From a virus, in IMG/VR virus record IMGVR_UViG_3300027917_000021, positions 1 to 64,000 of that record: DNA of 64,000 nt; one strand, written 5' to 3'. The position numbers were made by a program, and so were the translations under genes. Below, piece after piece: positions 54,891-62,846 of the stretch. The stretch's first letter is position 1, and each line of letters starts with the position of its first letter. A model generated the notes under the pieces. It made no database searches. It had not been told where the DNA came from and worked only from the letters and a program-made list of their open reading frames with translations.

Positions 54891-56288
54891 TTATTTCTTT
54901 TGAATACCGATTATGTCGTACACCACATAGGTTTCCATTGGTTGTGGATCCCCTCCGTAGTAATCTCTCAGGCGCTTGAATTCCTCCAATTCCGGAGTTT
55001 TCACTCCATAATTAATTTTTACCGGCCGGCCTTTTGGATAGCGTTGCATTGTAAAGCCTTTTGGAAAATCCTCCGGATAAACATAGATTTTGTGCTTTGA
55101 ATTGTCATCAGAAGTGAAAACAAATTGATGGCTTCCGGCTGGTACTAACATACCGCTTTCGGTAAATTCGGCAATAAAATCGATTGGCGGACAATGGTTG
55201 CTTATGGTCTCCGTCGCCAGCGACCATATTACCACGAGGAAATCACCGAACTTTTTTAGTATCCAGCAAATGCCACTAGCAACCCATTGTAGACCTTCAA
55301 ATATCCAGAGAATTATATGGGCAATCCATTTCAAAGGTTGTCCGGGAAATATAACCAAAACTTTCCAGATGCCACTAAAAAGGTTCCATACGTATACATC
55401 CAGTGGGCTTTCTTTTTCCTTTTTTCTTCCTTTTTTGGCCAGAAATTCCAGACGCAGCCGTTCAAGTTCACGCTTCGCGGCCGCCTTTTCAGCTTCTCGC
55501 ATCTTTTTCTGTTTTTGGCGCTCGAAAAGAACATCTTTAAATTTTTCCCGTCTTTTTTCCTGCCAATCGCGTACTTTGCATGATTGTGTAATTGTCCAGC
55601 GGGTCAAACGACAGCGGAAAAACCAGACGCCGATTTTATATAGAATGATCATAACCAAACCAAAAGCCACGATACATCCAAGTCCCAGGCCAATCGCAAA
55701 TAGAATGCTTAACCATGGCAAATCGATAAAGGCCCATATCAAATCACCTAAAGTGAATATTAGCCAACCGATGCCGTACAATACCAAAGGAATACCATCC
55801 AGTACGAGCCATACCAGGCCTGCCCATACCCCGGTTAATATCCACCATGGAATCGAATAGATCCAGAAAATGCCAAATCCGATCCAGGCCAGAAGATTTG
55901 AATAGAGAAACAAAGATACAATTCCAGAAACAACCATAAGAATTCCTGCGAAAACCCATGATGCCATTAATTTACTCTTCTCTATGAGGTCAAAGATGTC
56001 ATCAATAGCCTCCGGCCAAATCCAGGATAATGGTTTCAATACTAATATTTCCACCAGTTTTAATACCAGGAATGGTATTAAAGTGACCAATAATAGCAAA
56101 CTGCCCCAGAACATGAACTGGTAGAAAGGACACTTGTTGGTGGCTTCTTTTTTATTGAAACCATACCACATGCGGAGCCACTGATAATACCGATATCGGG
56201 CATCACTGGTACCCATTATGATATTATCTTCATGGCCCAGATATCGATCAGCAAACTCCGCACCAACGCGAGCTGCTTTATTTCTCAT
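54891..56288 (-). CDS. Large multi-span membrane protein, 465 aa
   Basis: ATG at 56288 after GGAGGAGG in the upstream gene. About seven to nine Trp/Ile-rich membrane helices between 45 and 225, a charged coiled coil near 235-290 (EKRREKFKDVLFERQKQKKMREAEKAAAKRELERL), two more helices near 305-365, then a soluble beta C-terminus. No family recognised. Confidence 0.75.
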   Translation of the reverse strand: MRNKAARVGAEFADRYLGHEDNIIMGTSDARYRYYQWLRMWYGFNKKEATNKCPFYQFMFWGSLLLLVTLIPFLVLKLVEILVLKPLSWIWPEAIDDIFDLIEKSKLMASWVFAGILMVVSGIVSLFLYSNLLAWIGFGIFWIYSIPWWILTGVWAGLVWLVLDGIPLVLYGIGWLIFTLGDLIWAFIDLPWLSILFAIGLGLGCIVAFGLVMIILYKIGVWFFRCRLTRWTITQSCKVRDWQEKRREKFKDVLFERQKQKKMREAEKAAAKRELERLRLEFLAKKGRKKEKESPLDVYVWNLFSGIWKVLVIFPGQPLKWIAHIILWIFEGLQWVASGICWILKKFGDFLVVIWSLATETISNHCPPIDFIAEFTESGMLVPAGSHQFVFTSDDNSKHKIYVYPEDFPKGFTMQRYPKGRPVKINYGVKTPELEEFKRLRDYYGGDPQPMETYVVYDIIGIQKK

Positions 56289-56517
56289 CAGTATCCTCCT
56301 CCTGCATGTCTTCAATTTGTTCTTTCAAAGCGGAATTCTGCTCTCTTAATTCCGAGATCTTTGTTTCCAGGCTGTCATTTGCCGCTTCCACCGCTTTGAC
56401 ATGTTCCGGCTCGTTAAGAAGATAAGAATCGTTAATTGCGTTATGTGCCCAGTACGCCAGAAGAAAAATCAGCACAAATGCTGCCAATACAAAAAAAGAA
56501 CGTGTTCTGTCGTTCAT
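56278..56517 (-). CDS. Membrane-anchored coiled coil, 79 aa
   Basis: AGGAG before the ATG. Helix near 8-24, then a coiled coil (AANDSLETKISELREQNSALKEQIEDM). Co-translated with the large membrane protein. Spanin-like topology is possible. Confidence 0.7.
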   Translation of the reverse strand: MNDRTRSFFVLAAFVLIFLLAYWAHNAINDSYLLNEPEHVKAVEAANDSLETKISELREQNSALKEQIEDMQEEDTDEK

Positions 56518-56578
56518 GTTAAATACTCCTGTAATTAATTAAAGGTTTGGTTGATTAAAAAATAAACATCTATTCTAA

Positions 56579-56589
56579 TTTCTTATGCC
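56579..56589 (-). promoter_or_regulatory. Class B promoter motif
   Basis: Minus strand GGCATAAGAAA, about 60 bases before the ATG at 56517. Confidence 0.6.
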
Positions 56590-56600
56590 AAATTTGAGAT

Positions 56601-56626
56601 AAAAAAGCCATCAAAAGTTGATGGCT
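56601..56626 (-). terminator. Rho-independent terminator
   Basis: AGCCATCA/TGATGGCT then TTTTTT; holds the stop of the 33-residue gene. Confidence 0.8.
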
Positions 56627-56712
56627 ATAAGATAATAAATACATAAACAGGTAATGGCAGCTGATACCAGGAATGGTATCAAAACTTCCCATCGAACGCG
56701 ATTTTTAAACAT
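56611..56712 (-). CDS. Tiny membrane peptide, 33 aa
   Basis: GGGAGG 5 bases before the ATG. Basic start, one helix (LIPFLVSAAITCLCIYYLIAI). Confidence 0.5.
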   Translation of the reverse strand: MFKNRVRWEVLIPFLVSAAITCLCIYYLIAINF

Positions 56713-56725
56713 AAGACCTCCCAGG

Positions 56726-56974
56726 TTAATCCGGATAAAAGTCCTGTGCCGATCCCGGCCCGCCAACTTTACGTGTATCAAAATAATAGCCAATTAATCG
56801 AGGGTGAGTATCTTTGTAATATTCCCATTTTATGTCATGCAGTGTCTGGGTCTTATTAAGATGTCGCTTCAAATGATCATTACAGCAAAATGGACCACCC
56901 ACGTAGTTTATGGTTTTCTGTGTAATAAATTTTCCACAAAATAAACAATATTGAGCATCAGGAATAGTTGTCAT
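56726..56974 (-). CDS. Zinc-motif protein, 82 aa
   Basis: AAGGAGAG before the ATG. CLFCGKFI and FCCNDHLKRH suggest one zinc site; aromatic C-terminus. Function unknown. Confidence 0.7.
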   Translation of the reverse strand: MTTIPDAQYCLFCGKFITQKTINYVGGPFCCNDHLKRHLNKTQTLHDIKWEYYKDTHPRLIGYYFDTRKVGGPGSAQDFYPD

Positions 56975-57003
56975 AACACTCTCCTTAAATTAGATTGCTA
57001 TAC

Positions 57004-57015
57004 TATTCTTATACC
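57004..57015 (-). promoter_or_regulatory. Class B promoter motif
   Basis: Minus strand GGTATAAGAATA, about 30 bases before the ATG at 56974. Confidence 0.7.
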
Positions 57016-57022
57016 TTATTTT

Positions 57023-57232
57023 TTATTCTTCCCGCTCTTCCAAAAATACTATTTCCACAAACTCTCCGCTGTCATCACTGCTCCAGTTAATAATTTTTGC
57101 ATTTGTTGGAACATGGTTTATTATGTTTCTTGCATCACCGGCCAGCGTGTTTATTCGAAAACGTACTGTATGTGTAATTTCAACAATTTTGGATTTAACT
57201 TCTTTTTCATAACTTGCAAAATCTTTTCTACC
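57023..57232 (-). CDS. Hypothetical protein, 69 aa
   Basis: Start MGRKDFASYEKEVKSKI; ends in VEIVFLEEREE. Overlaps the upstream gene by 5 bases. Function unknown. Confidence 0.6.
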   Translation of the reverse strand, partial: GRKDFASYEKEVKSKIVEITHTVRFRINTLAGDARNIINHVPTNAKIINWSSDDSGEFVEIVFLEEREE

Positions 57233-57431
57233 CATTTTTATTTGCCCTTTTTCTGGCCTCTTCACAGTTGTGATGCCACTTGTTTATGTGACTGATAAAT
57301 TCAAATCCGGCCTTATTCTTTACCCTGGGACAACCACAGTTAGGATATGGTGTAGTGTAACCACGCAATCCGCATTCCGGACACGTTTCTTTACTATCGG
57401 ATGGTAATTGATCAAACTCTTCTTTTGTCAT
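57228..57431 (-). CDS. Zinc-ribbon protein, 67 aa
   Basis: AAAGGA before the ATG. CPECGLRGYTTPYPNCGCP, then His/Cys (WHHNC). Function unknown. Confidence 0.7.
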   Translation of the reverse strand: MTKEEFDQLPSDSKETCPECGLRGYTTPYPNCGCPRVKNKAGFEFISHINKWHHNCEEARKRANKNG

Positions 57432-57463
57432 TTTATTTATATCCTTTCTATATAAAAAAATAG

Positions 57464-57483
57464 AGGGCTACGTACGTAACCCC
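57464..57483. repeat. Imperfect ACGTACGT palindrome
   Basis: GGGCTACGT/ACGTAACCC, one mismatch; T-rich on the left, so a minus-strand terminator is possible. Confidence 0.7.
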
Positions 57484-57590
57484 CTATAGTTATGGCCCAC
57501 TTCGGGGCGCGCCCTACCGGTTCAGGCAACCATTCAGCTACACATATGTGAACGTCAGTTACACATATGTGAATGCAACGGGCGGGTAGT
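57484..57590. other. Non-coding spacer with paired CACATATGTG sites
   Basis: Two palindromes TACACATATGTGAA (about 57540 and 57561), 21 bases apart, two helical turns. They could be operators for a dimeric regulator. Confidence 0.4.
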
Positions 57591-57809
57591 TTATTTGGCC
57601 TGATTTAAAGTTGCCATGTCAGGTGCCGTTAATAATCTTTGAGGGTTGTAGATTGGATGAACTACCGAATTTTGGCATTCACCTGGCGCGGGGCGGGCTT
57701 TAAGGTGGGAACCGGAGCCCGTCGTGACATGGCATCCACAGGTGCAGTTGGTCGCACGTCCACTGGATAACTGAGCTTCACAATTACAAATTATTACAAA
57801 TTTTTTCAA
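57591..57809 (-). CDS. Cys-rich mini-protein, 72 aa
   Basis: TTG start, GGATC before it, overlapping the upstream gene. Starts MKKFVIICNCEAQ; NCTCGCH near 21-27. Function unknown. Confidence 0.5.
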   Translation of the reverse strand: MKKFVIICNCEAQLSSGRATNCTCGCHVTTGSGSHLKARPAPGECQNSVVHPIYNPQRLLTAPDMATLNQAK

Positions 57810-57975
57810 GATCCATTGACCCCCTTGATAAATGTAATTCAGCTAAGAAATATTCCCAATTTATTTTATGTTCATTTGGGTCAAAGAATACAACGTGAAA
57901 ATTATGATATTTGTCATTCTCGAACAGATCATGGTCTGCAACAAGTACGTGGAAATTTTTTAGTTCTACTTTCAT
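57784..57975 (-). CDS. MK-strand mini-protein, 63 aa
   Basis: Starts MKVELKNFHVLVADHD. No SD: the ATG is 7 bases after the T-run of a terminator hairpin, so expression may depend on read-through of the structured RNA upstream. Function unknown. Confidence 0.6.
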   Translation of the reverse strand: MKVELKNFHVLVADHDLFENDKYHNFHVVFFDPNEHKINWEYFLAELHLSRGSMDLEKICNNL

Positions 57976-57981
57976 ATGAAT

Positions 57982-58016
57982 AAAAAAGAGACCGACCAAA
58001 TTGGGTGCGGTCTCTT
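57982..58016 (-). terminator. Rho-independent terminator
   Basis: AAGAGACCG/CGGTCTCTT with T-run on the minus strand, between the structured RNA and the 63-residue gene. Confidence 0.85.
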
Positions 58017-58305
58017 AAAACAAATTAAGGAGAGTGAATATTATCCCCAGATCGAGCATTCCCTCCACCACATGCTCGAGCAGGCGGCTTACTTGATAAT
58101 GGGACTAGGTAGCTAACCTCCAGCGGATCTGCTTTGTCCGCAGCCCGACCGGCACCCTGACACAACCGGAGGACTGGGGCCGGAGTTATGATCGCGCCTC
58201 CCTTTTAAATGTATAAATTAGCGAAATTCATACATCGATCGTTACTGGCTGGGGATTCCAGTATATTACGACGCCCTCAAAGATGCTGTTAAAAGCTCGC
58301 ATCCA
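57985..58305 (-). ncRNA. Structured RNA of unknown family, about 320 nt
   Basis: Runs from a class B promoter (58307-58318) to a terminator, with no ORF. Many local hairpins: GATGC/GCATC, ACTGG/CCAGT, ATGTAT/ATACAT, CCGG/CCGG, GCGGA/TCCGC and CGAGCAT/ATGCTCG. Could be a free ncRNA or a long regulatory leader. No known riboswitch core recognised. Confidence 0.6.
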
Positions 58306-58306
58306 T

Positions 58307-58318
58307 AATTCTTATGCC
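58307..58318 (-). promoter_or_regulatory. Class B promoter motif
   Basis: Minus strand GGCATAAGAATT; shares bases with the stop of the 45-residue gene. Confidence 0.65.
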
Positions 58319-58449
58319 GGTTTTTTAACATCTTTTTGAGGCTTTCGCCCACCAGCGACAATCCTTTTAATGGGCTTGTCACAATTACCGAGTCCACGCC
58401 CGGCACGCGGCCCTTTACCTTCAGGACCTGTTCCATCTTTTCGTGGCAT
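58312..58449 (-). CDS. DUF5320-like Gly-rich small protein, 45 aa
   Basis: AGGAGG 5 bases before the ATG. MPRKDGTGPEGKGPRAGRGLGNC matches the short MPxxDGTGPxGxGPxxGRGxGxC pattern. Function unknown. Confidence 0.7.
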   Translation of the reverse strand: MPRKDGTGPEGKGPRAGRGLGNCDKPIKRIVAGGRKPQKDVKKPA

Positions 58450-58474
58450 AATAACCTCCTATTATTTTTACCAC

Positions 58475-58488
58475 TATTCTTATGCCAT
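58475..58488 (-). promoter_or_regulatory. Class B promoter motif
   Basis: Minus strand ATGGCATAAGAATA, 25 bases before the ATG at 58449. Confidence 0.75.
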
Positions 58489-58489
58489 T

Positions 58490-59473
58490 TTAGAATTCAT
58501 ACATGGTAGCAAGTACAACCACATCAGCGTAAAATCCCAACTGATTAATTATTGAACGTGCGGTACATGCAAACTTTGATATTGAATCATCCATCAAAAC
58601 AACCAGTGCCTTCTTTCCGGTTTGTTCGTAATGTTGTTTACATTTTAATATTAATTCATCTGGAACCTTGTGGATATAGAGAAGATCTAATCCCGGCACC
58701 CTTCTTATTTTTCCAAATTTATGGGCATACGCACCATAATGAGTTTCATCTTCATCGTGCCACTGCTTTTTGTATTCCTTTATATAGTATCTTAACCATT
58801 CTGCTGCAGTGTCCTTGTATTCAAAAGTAGTGATGAGGTCTTCCGTTACAATGCATAAATGTTTCCAGTAGTTAACGGAATGTCTTTTTGTGGTATGATA
58901 AATGTGATCACCAGACACAGAAAAAGAATTTTCCAGATATTTGGCGCATTCCTTATTGAAATCTCCACTTAGACAATCAGCAAACAGAAAAAAGTTTGCA
59001 TTTTCACTGAAATATTTTAACAGGGCACGATTAAATTCCATGTACAATTGTATAGATGCCGGATCCGTATCAATTTTAAAACCATTAACACCTACAGGAA
59101 ATAATCGGCTGATTATATCCTTTTCTAGTGCTGTTAGACATTTCTTGTCAATGTTATACTTATAATAATAAAAACTCGCAAATGGAGATAACACTAGACC
59201 AGTATATCCCAGAGTGGATTCAATGCTGCGAAAATAATAGGTGCATTTTTTTCCGTAGTGTTTTTTTAATTTTAAAAAATGATTTTCCGCCAAATGCATT
59301 TGGCTTACTGTTGTCTTTAATTCGTCAGAATATAAATTAGAGCCTTCGCTTTGAATTCCGGTTTGTAGGTCACGATTAGCCCACATTAGGGCATCTTGCA
59401 TTAACTCCTTTGTTAGTAATAAGTATGGCAAATGCCATTTTTTGAAGTTTTCCAACTGCTCGCTAAGTTGCAT
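58490..59473 (-). CDS. Hypothetical protein, 327 aa
   Basis: AAGGAA before the ATG. Soluble, helical, Tyr/Lys-rich (FNRALLKYFSENANFFLFADCLSGDF); C-terminal KALVVLMDDSISKFACTARSIINQLGFYADVVVLA looks like a Rossmann-type strand-helix-strand. No family recognised. Confidence 0.72.
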   Translation of the reverse strand: MQLSEQLENFKKWHLPYLLLTKELMQDALMWANRDLQTGIQSEGSNLYSDELKTTVSQMHLAENHFLKLKKHYGKKCTYYFRSIESTLGYTGLVLSPFASFYYYKYNIDKKCLTALEKDIISRLFPVGVNGFKIDTDPASIQLYMEFNRALLKYFSENANFFLFADCLSGDFNKECAKYLENSFSVSGDHIYHTTKRHSVNYWKHLCIVTEDLITTFEYKDTAAEWLRYYIKEYKKQWHDEDETHYGAYAHKFGKIRRVPGLDLLYIHKVPDELILKCKQHYEQTGKKALVVLMDDSISKFACTARSIINQLGFYADVVVLATMYEF

Positions 59474-59510
59474 ATTGGTTTCCTTAAAAAGTAGAATTTT
59501 AGTTAGTTAC

Positions 59511-59524
59511 TTTTCTTATCCCAT
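59511..59524 (-). promoter_or_regulatory. Class B promoter motif
   Basis: Minus strand ATGGGATAAGAAAA, about 38 bases before the ATG at 59473; divergent from the class A promoter at 59530. Confidence 0.65.
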
Positions 59525-59529
59525 AAAAT

Positions 59530-59558
59530 TTGCATTTTCTAATTTTATGCCGTAAATT
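59530..59558 (+). promoter_or_regulatory. Class A promoter, leaderless glycosyltransferase gene
   Basis: TTGCAT at 59530, TAAATT at 59553, 17-base spacer, 5 bases to the ATG. Confidence 0.75.
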
Positions 59559-59563
59559 AAATC

Positions 59564-60322
59564 ATGGTGTTGAGTGTAGTCATACCTTTTTACAAGAAGT
59601 TAGACGAACTTAAGTTTTCGTTCGAAACATACAATCTCCAACAATTCAAAAAACATAATGCACAACTAGTCATAGTTGTAGATGATCCGGAACAATCCGA
59701 AGAACTAAAAAAATATTTATATTACGTTTCTAAAGAGCAAAATTTAAAAATTAAAATGCTGCTCAATCCAAACTCTCACGAGTGGAGAAATCCAGCCAAA
59801 CCATTAAACGTTGGTATTAAAAATGCGGATGGAAAAAAGATCCTTGTGATGTCTCCGGAATCTTGTTTTGCATCGTCAGATGCAATAAGCAAACTAGTCT
59901 CAAATTGCGACCACTATAAATTTTCGCATGGTGACATTAAGTTTTGTACATATAAAGAAAGAAAGGAAATATTAGCAAAAGGGCTTCCACTTTATGAGAA
60001 TATAAATAGCCAAATTATTCCTTATGGATCAATTTGCTTTTTAAAAGAACATGCATGGACTTTGGGTGCCTATGATGAATCCAGAGGCAGTTGGGGTGGA
60101 GAAGATGATAATTTTAGAAACCGCCTAATGAAAGCCGGCATACAAAAAGTATATGTTGAAGCACACCTAATTCATTTTCAGGAACTTCCAAGATCAGAAA
60201 CAGCTAAAAAAATAGATCAGGAATTTCCATCTGATTACTACGAATGGCGTAATAATCCATCAATTATAGCCAATACAGGTGGCTGGGGAAACGATTTTAA
60301 TACCATAGCATTGCTAACATGA
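59564..60322 (+). CDS. Family 2-type glycosyltransferase
   Basis: 252 residues, leaderless. VLSVVIPFYKKLDELKFSFETYN, LVIVVDDPEQSEE, RNPAKPLNVGIKNADGKKILVMSPE, YDESRGSWGGEDDNFRNRL (catalytic GEDD-type motif). Acceptor unknown. Confidence 0.85.
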   Translation: MVLSVVIPFYKKLDELKFSFETYNLQQFKKHNAQLVIVVDDPEQSEELKKYLYYVSKEQNLKIKMLLNPNSHEWRNPAKPLNVGIKNADGKKILVMSPESCFASSDAISKLVSNCDHYKFSHGDIKFCTYKERKEILAKGLPLYENINSQIIPYGSICFLKEHAWTLGAYDESRGSWGGEDDNFRNRLMKAGIQKVYVEAHLIHFQELPRSETAKKIDQEFPSDYYEWRNNPSIIANTGGWGNDFNTIALLT

Positions 60323-61056
60323 ATGAGAAAGATTTCATAGGAGAATTGAATAAATTCACTAATAAAATCGTAACTGGTGAACATTTTTCACTTGTGCGAT
60401 TCTTCGATGGGGAGTGGTATATATTGAGTGATCAGTATATAGACATTACTGAGAAGTGCAATGGTGAATGGAGATATGATCCAACAAATGAAGCAGATGT
60501 AATGCGAAGATCTGCGTTGATAGATTCACTTCGATATAAAGATCCTACATACTATGTAGGCGTCATGACCGATTGTGCATGTCTTCATAAAAAGAAACAT
60601 GGTGGTTTTCAACTTATGAAAGATATGGCCGGCCAAGATGATGATCATCTTACATTTGCAAGTTTATTCATGAATTATAATTATTATGCAATTGTATTAC
60701 CTCGTTTGATTCCAACTTTATACGAAAAAGAAAAAGTTCTTGTGATCAATCAGAAGGCTAACGCCAAGGGAATTCCTCGTACAGAGAAAATTATACGTGT
60801 AGGCACCAATGCCTGGATCCAAGATATAGATTTAGCAAAAGAAATTGCCGAGTATGCTGCTACTGTAAACGGAAAATATTTTCTTATGGCGGCCGGACCG
60901 TTAGCAAATATAATTATTCATAAATGTCACCAGGAAAATAAAAATAATACTTATATTAATATAGGATCAATGCTTGATCCGATGATGTTTGATGAACCAA
61001 CTCGTTGGTATCATCATGACCAACGTCTCAAAAACCATATATGTCAATGGGTTTGA
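60319..61056 (+). CDS. GT-D-type glycosyltransferase
   Basis: 245 residues. HFSLVRFFDGEWYIL matches the RxGDGE-type signature of GT-D enzymes (DUF1792 relatives), with FLMAAGPLANIIIHKC late. Overlaps the upstream stop (ATGA). Likely acts in the same pathway. Confidence 0.72.
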   Translation: MNEKDFIGELNKFTNKIVTGEHFSLVRFFDGEWYILSDQYIDITEKCNGEWRYDPTNEADVMRRSALIDSLRYKDPTYYVGVMTDCACLHKKKHGGFQLMKDMAGQDDDHLTFASLFMNYNYYAIVLPRLIPTLYEKEKVLVINQKANAKGIPRTEKIIRVGTNAWIQDIDLAKEIAEYAATVNGKYFLMAAGPLANIIIHKCHQENKNNTYINIGSMLDPMMFDEPTRWYHHDQRLKNHICQWV

Positions 61057-61754
61057 TTAATATTCCTTCTACTATGCCACAAGATAACTACGAAAAATTT
61101 ATGGATGTTGATAGGCAAATTCCAATATTCGATAAGGCTGATGCTATAAATTTAGGATTGAAATGGTATAAATCTTCTAACAGATGTTTAATTAATCATA
61201 AAGATTTTGACATGGAACATCCTGAATATAGATGGTTATCCGGCGGGTGTATAGTATATTATTTGTTTAAAAGAACACCATGCCCAAGATGTCATGCCCC
61301 AAACAAAATATATAGGACTCATAGAAGTGATCCAGATTATATATGTGAAGATTGTCGAAAGGAATTAAGATGGGCATCACAAGATATTATTGAACAGGCA
61401 AGATCTTATTCGGCGTCTTATGTAAGAAATTATAAAAAACAGATAAATTATACTTGTGAATTTCTTGATATTAAATTAGATACTAGAGTATTAGAAGTTC
61501 ATCATAAATTTTCAGTAAATACACATCCAGAGTTAGCAGCAGAATATGATAATATGATTGGTTTGTATAAGCCAATTCACCAAGATTTTCATAACATATA
61601 TGGAAGAGGAAACAATACACCAGAACAATTAAATGAATACAGAATTAGAAACAAAAAAACACATACAACAAGTAAAAGAAAACCTGCTCAAGGTAATTCA
61701 CGAATTATCTCTACGGGCAGAGAATCACGACAAGAGCAAACTCGAGTCGCCTGA
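61041..61754 (+). CDS. HNH-type nuclease with zinc ribbon
   Basis: 237 residues (ATG 61047 is an alternative start). CPRCHAPN and CEDCRKEL form a zinc ribbon; LEVHHKFSVNTHPELAAEYDNMIGLYKPIHQDFHNIYGRG is an HNH-like core. Gly/Ser/Arg-rich tail overlaps the next gene. May be a homing or host-directed nuclease. Confidence 0.68.
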   Translation: MSMGLINIPSTMPQDNYEKFMDVDRQIPIFDKADAINLGLKWYKSSNRCLINHKDFDMEHPEYRWLSGGCIVYYLFKRTPCPRCHAPNKIYRTHRSDPDYICEDCRKELRWASQDIIEQARSYSASYVRNYKKQINYTCEFLDIKLDTRVLEVHHKFSVNTHPELAAEYDNMIGLYKPIHQDFHNIYGRGNNTPEQLNEYRIRNKKTHTTSKRKPAQGNSRIISTGRESRQEQTRVA

Positions 61755-62082
61755 AAAAGAAATATTTGAGGTGTACATTCCGAAGTTAAAAGGATCCACG
61801 TATGGATCCGAGGAGTATAATCAATTCTTAGAAGAGATGAAACCAGCATTGGATCATCATTATGCTAACAACAGGCATCATCCGGAACATTTCAAGGGAA
61901 AAGGTGGAACAAACGGAATGGACCTGGTGGATTTAATAGAATGTTTTTGTGACTGGGCAGCTGCTACAAAACGTCATGCAAATGGCAGTCTAAAAAAATC
62001 AATTGAATACAACCAAAAAAGATTTGGAATAGGTAATCAACTCACTAAAATTTTTCATAATACCCGGAAATATATGGAGTAG
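61633..62082 (+). CDS. DUF5662-like protein
   Basis: 149 residues. HHYANNRHHPEHFKG, GMDLVDLIECFCDWAAATKRHANGSLKKSIEYNQKRFGI and LTKIFHNT fit DUF5662, an HD-like family common in phages. Overlaps the upstream gene by 122 bases in another frame. Confidence 0.8.
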   Translation: MNTELETKKHIQQVKENLLKVIHELSLRAENHDKSKLESPEKEIFEVYIPKLKGSTYGSEEYNQFLEEMKPALDHHYANNRHHPEHFKGKGGTNGMDLVDLIECFCDWAAATKRHANGSLKKSIEYNQKRFGIGNQLTKIFHNTRKYME

Positions 62083-62092
62083 GACATTTGCC

Positions 62093-62281
62093 CTACTCCA
62101 TAGCCCCTTCCTTGAAAAACGTAATTTCTATAGTATTTAAGTATATAGGTGACACGTCACCCAAAACATAAGACCACGGTTTAGGAAACATTCCTCTAAG
62201 ATCTTTAAAACTTGGATTTCTAAAATTTAAAAAATGCTCTGTGAATAGTCTAATTCTTAGAATTTTTTCTTTTTGACACAC
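62093..62281 (-). CDS. Mini-protein with GTG start, 62 aa
   Basis: Frame open to 62326; the GTG at 62281 gives KILRIRLFTEHFLNF near the start, like the MK-strand family. Ends IEITFFKEGAME. Uncertain start. Confidence 0.45.
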   Translation of the reverse strand: MCQKEKILRIRLFTEHFLNFRNPSFKDLRGMFPKPWSYVLGDVSPIYLNTIEITFFKEGAME

Positions 62282-62600
62282 TGTAATATTGTCTTTCACT
62301 TTCCGGCAATGGCCCCCAATGGTCAAGTGGTGTGGTAATGCCAGTTGGCAATGCTACTACATCTCCGGAAGCGTCTATCAATATAAGATCGCCTTTTACA
62401 CCGCTTCCGGGCACTAGAAAAGCACGCCTGTTTTTGTTTTTCAAACGCCGTGGTATAGAGTTGTGGGTTTCTTTATATCCGTATTCTACAATGAAATGCC
62501 CGAGAACCCAGATATACCCTTTATCTACGAAACCTCTCTCTACTTGACGTTTTTTATAGTGTTGTGTTTTGTATTCCTTCATTGGTTTTAATTTTGACAT
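62250..62600 (-). CDS. Hypothetical basic protein, 116 aa
   Basis: AGGAGA before the ATG. Middle RRAFLVPGSGVKGDLILIDASGDVVALPTG, basic ends. No family recognised. Confidence 0.7.
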   Translation of the reverse strand: MSKLKPMKEYKTQHYKKRQVERGFVDKGYIWVLGHFIVEYGYKETHNSIPRRLKNKNRRAFLVPGSGVKGDLILIDASGDVVALPTGITTPLDHWGPLPESERQYYSVSKRKNSKN

Positions 62601-62618
62601 TGGTATCTCCTTTTTGGT

Positions 62619-62822
62619 TTATAGTCCTCTTAAAAACTTTTTCATTGAAGTGGGAAGGGAATATATAGGAATTCCTGATTCTTCCTTTCCTGTATCCATT
62701 GTATAACCATGTCCCCTGCCAAGAGTTCTAAAAAATTTTAAACATTCATCACTGCCACAACAGTATTGCCACGATTTTTTTGATTTACCACATCTGCATA
62801 TACGAGCAGAATATTTTTTCAT
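62619..62822 (-). CDS. SEC-C-like zinc protein, 67 aa
   Basis: AAAGGAG before the ATG. CRCGKSKKSWQYCCGSDEC has the CxCxSxxxxxxCC-type spacing of SEC-C zinc motifs. Function unknown. Confidence 0.65.
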   Translation of the reverse strand: MKKYSARICRCGKSKKSWQYCCGSDECLKFFRTLGRGHGYTMDTGKEESGIPIYSLPTSMKKFLRGL

Positions 62823-62846
62823 TTTTACTCCTTTTTAAAGGCATCA

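Noticed and set aside
55198-55860. 220-codon plus-strand frame
   Set aside because: It is antisense to the large membrane protein, which has an SD, coupling and a sensible domain layout.
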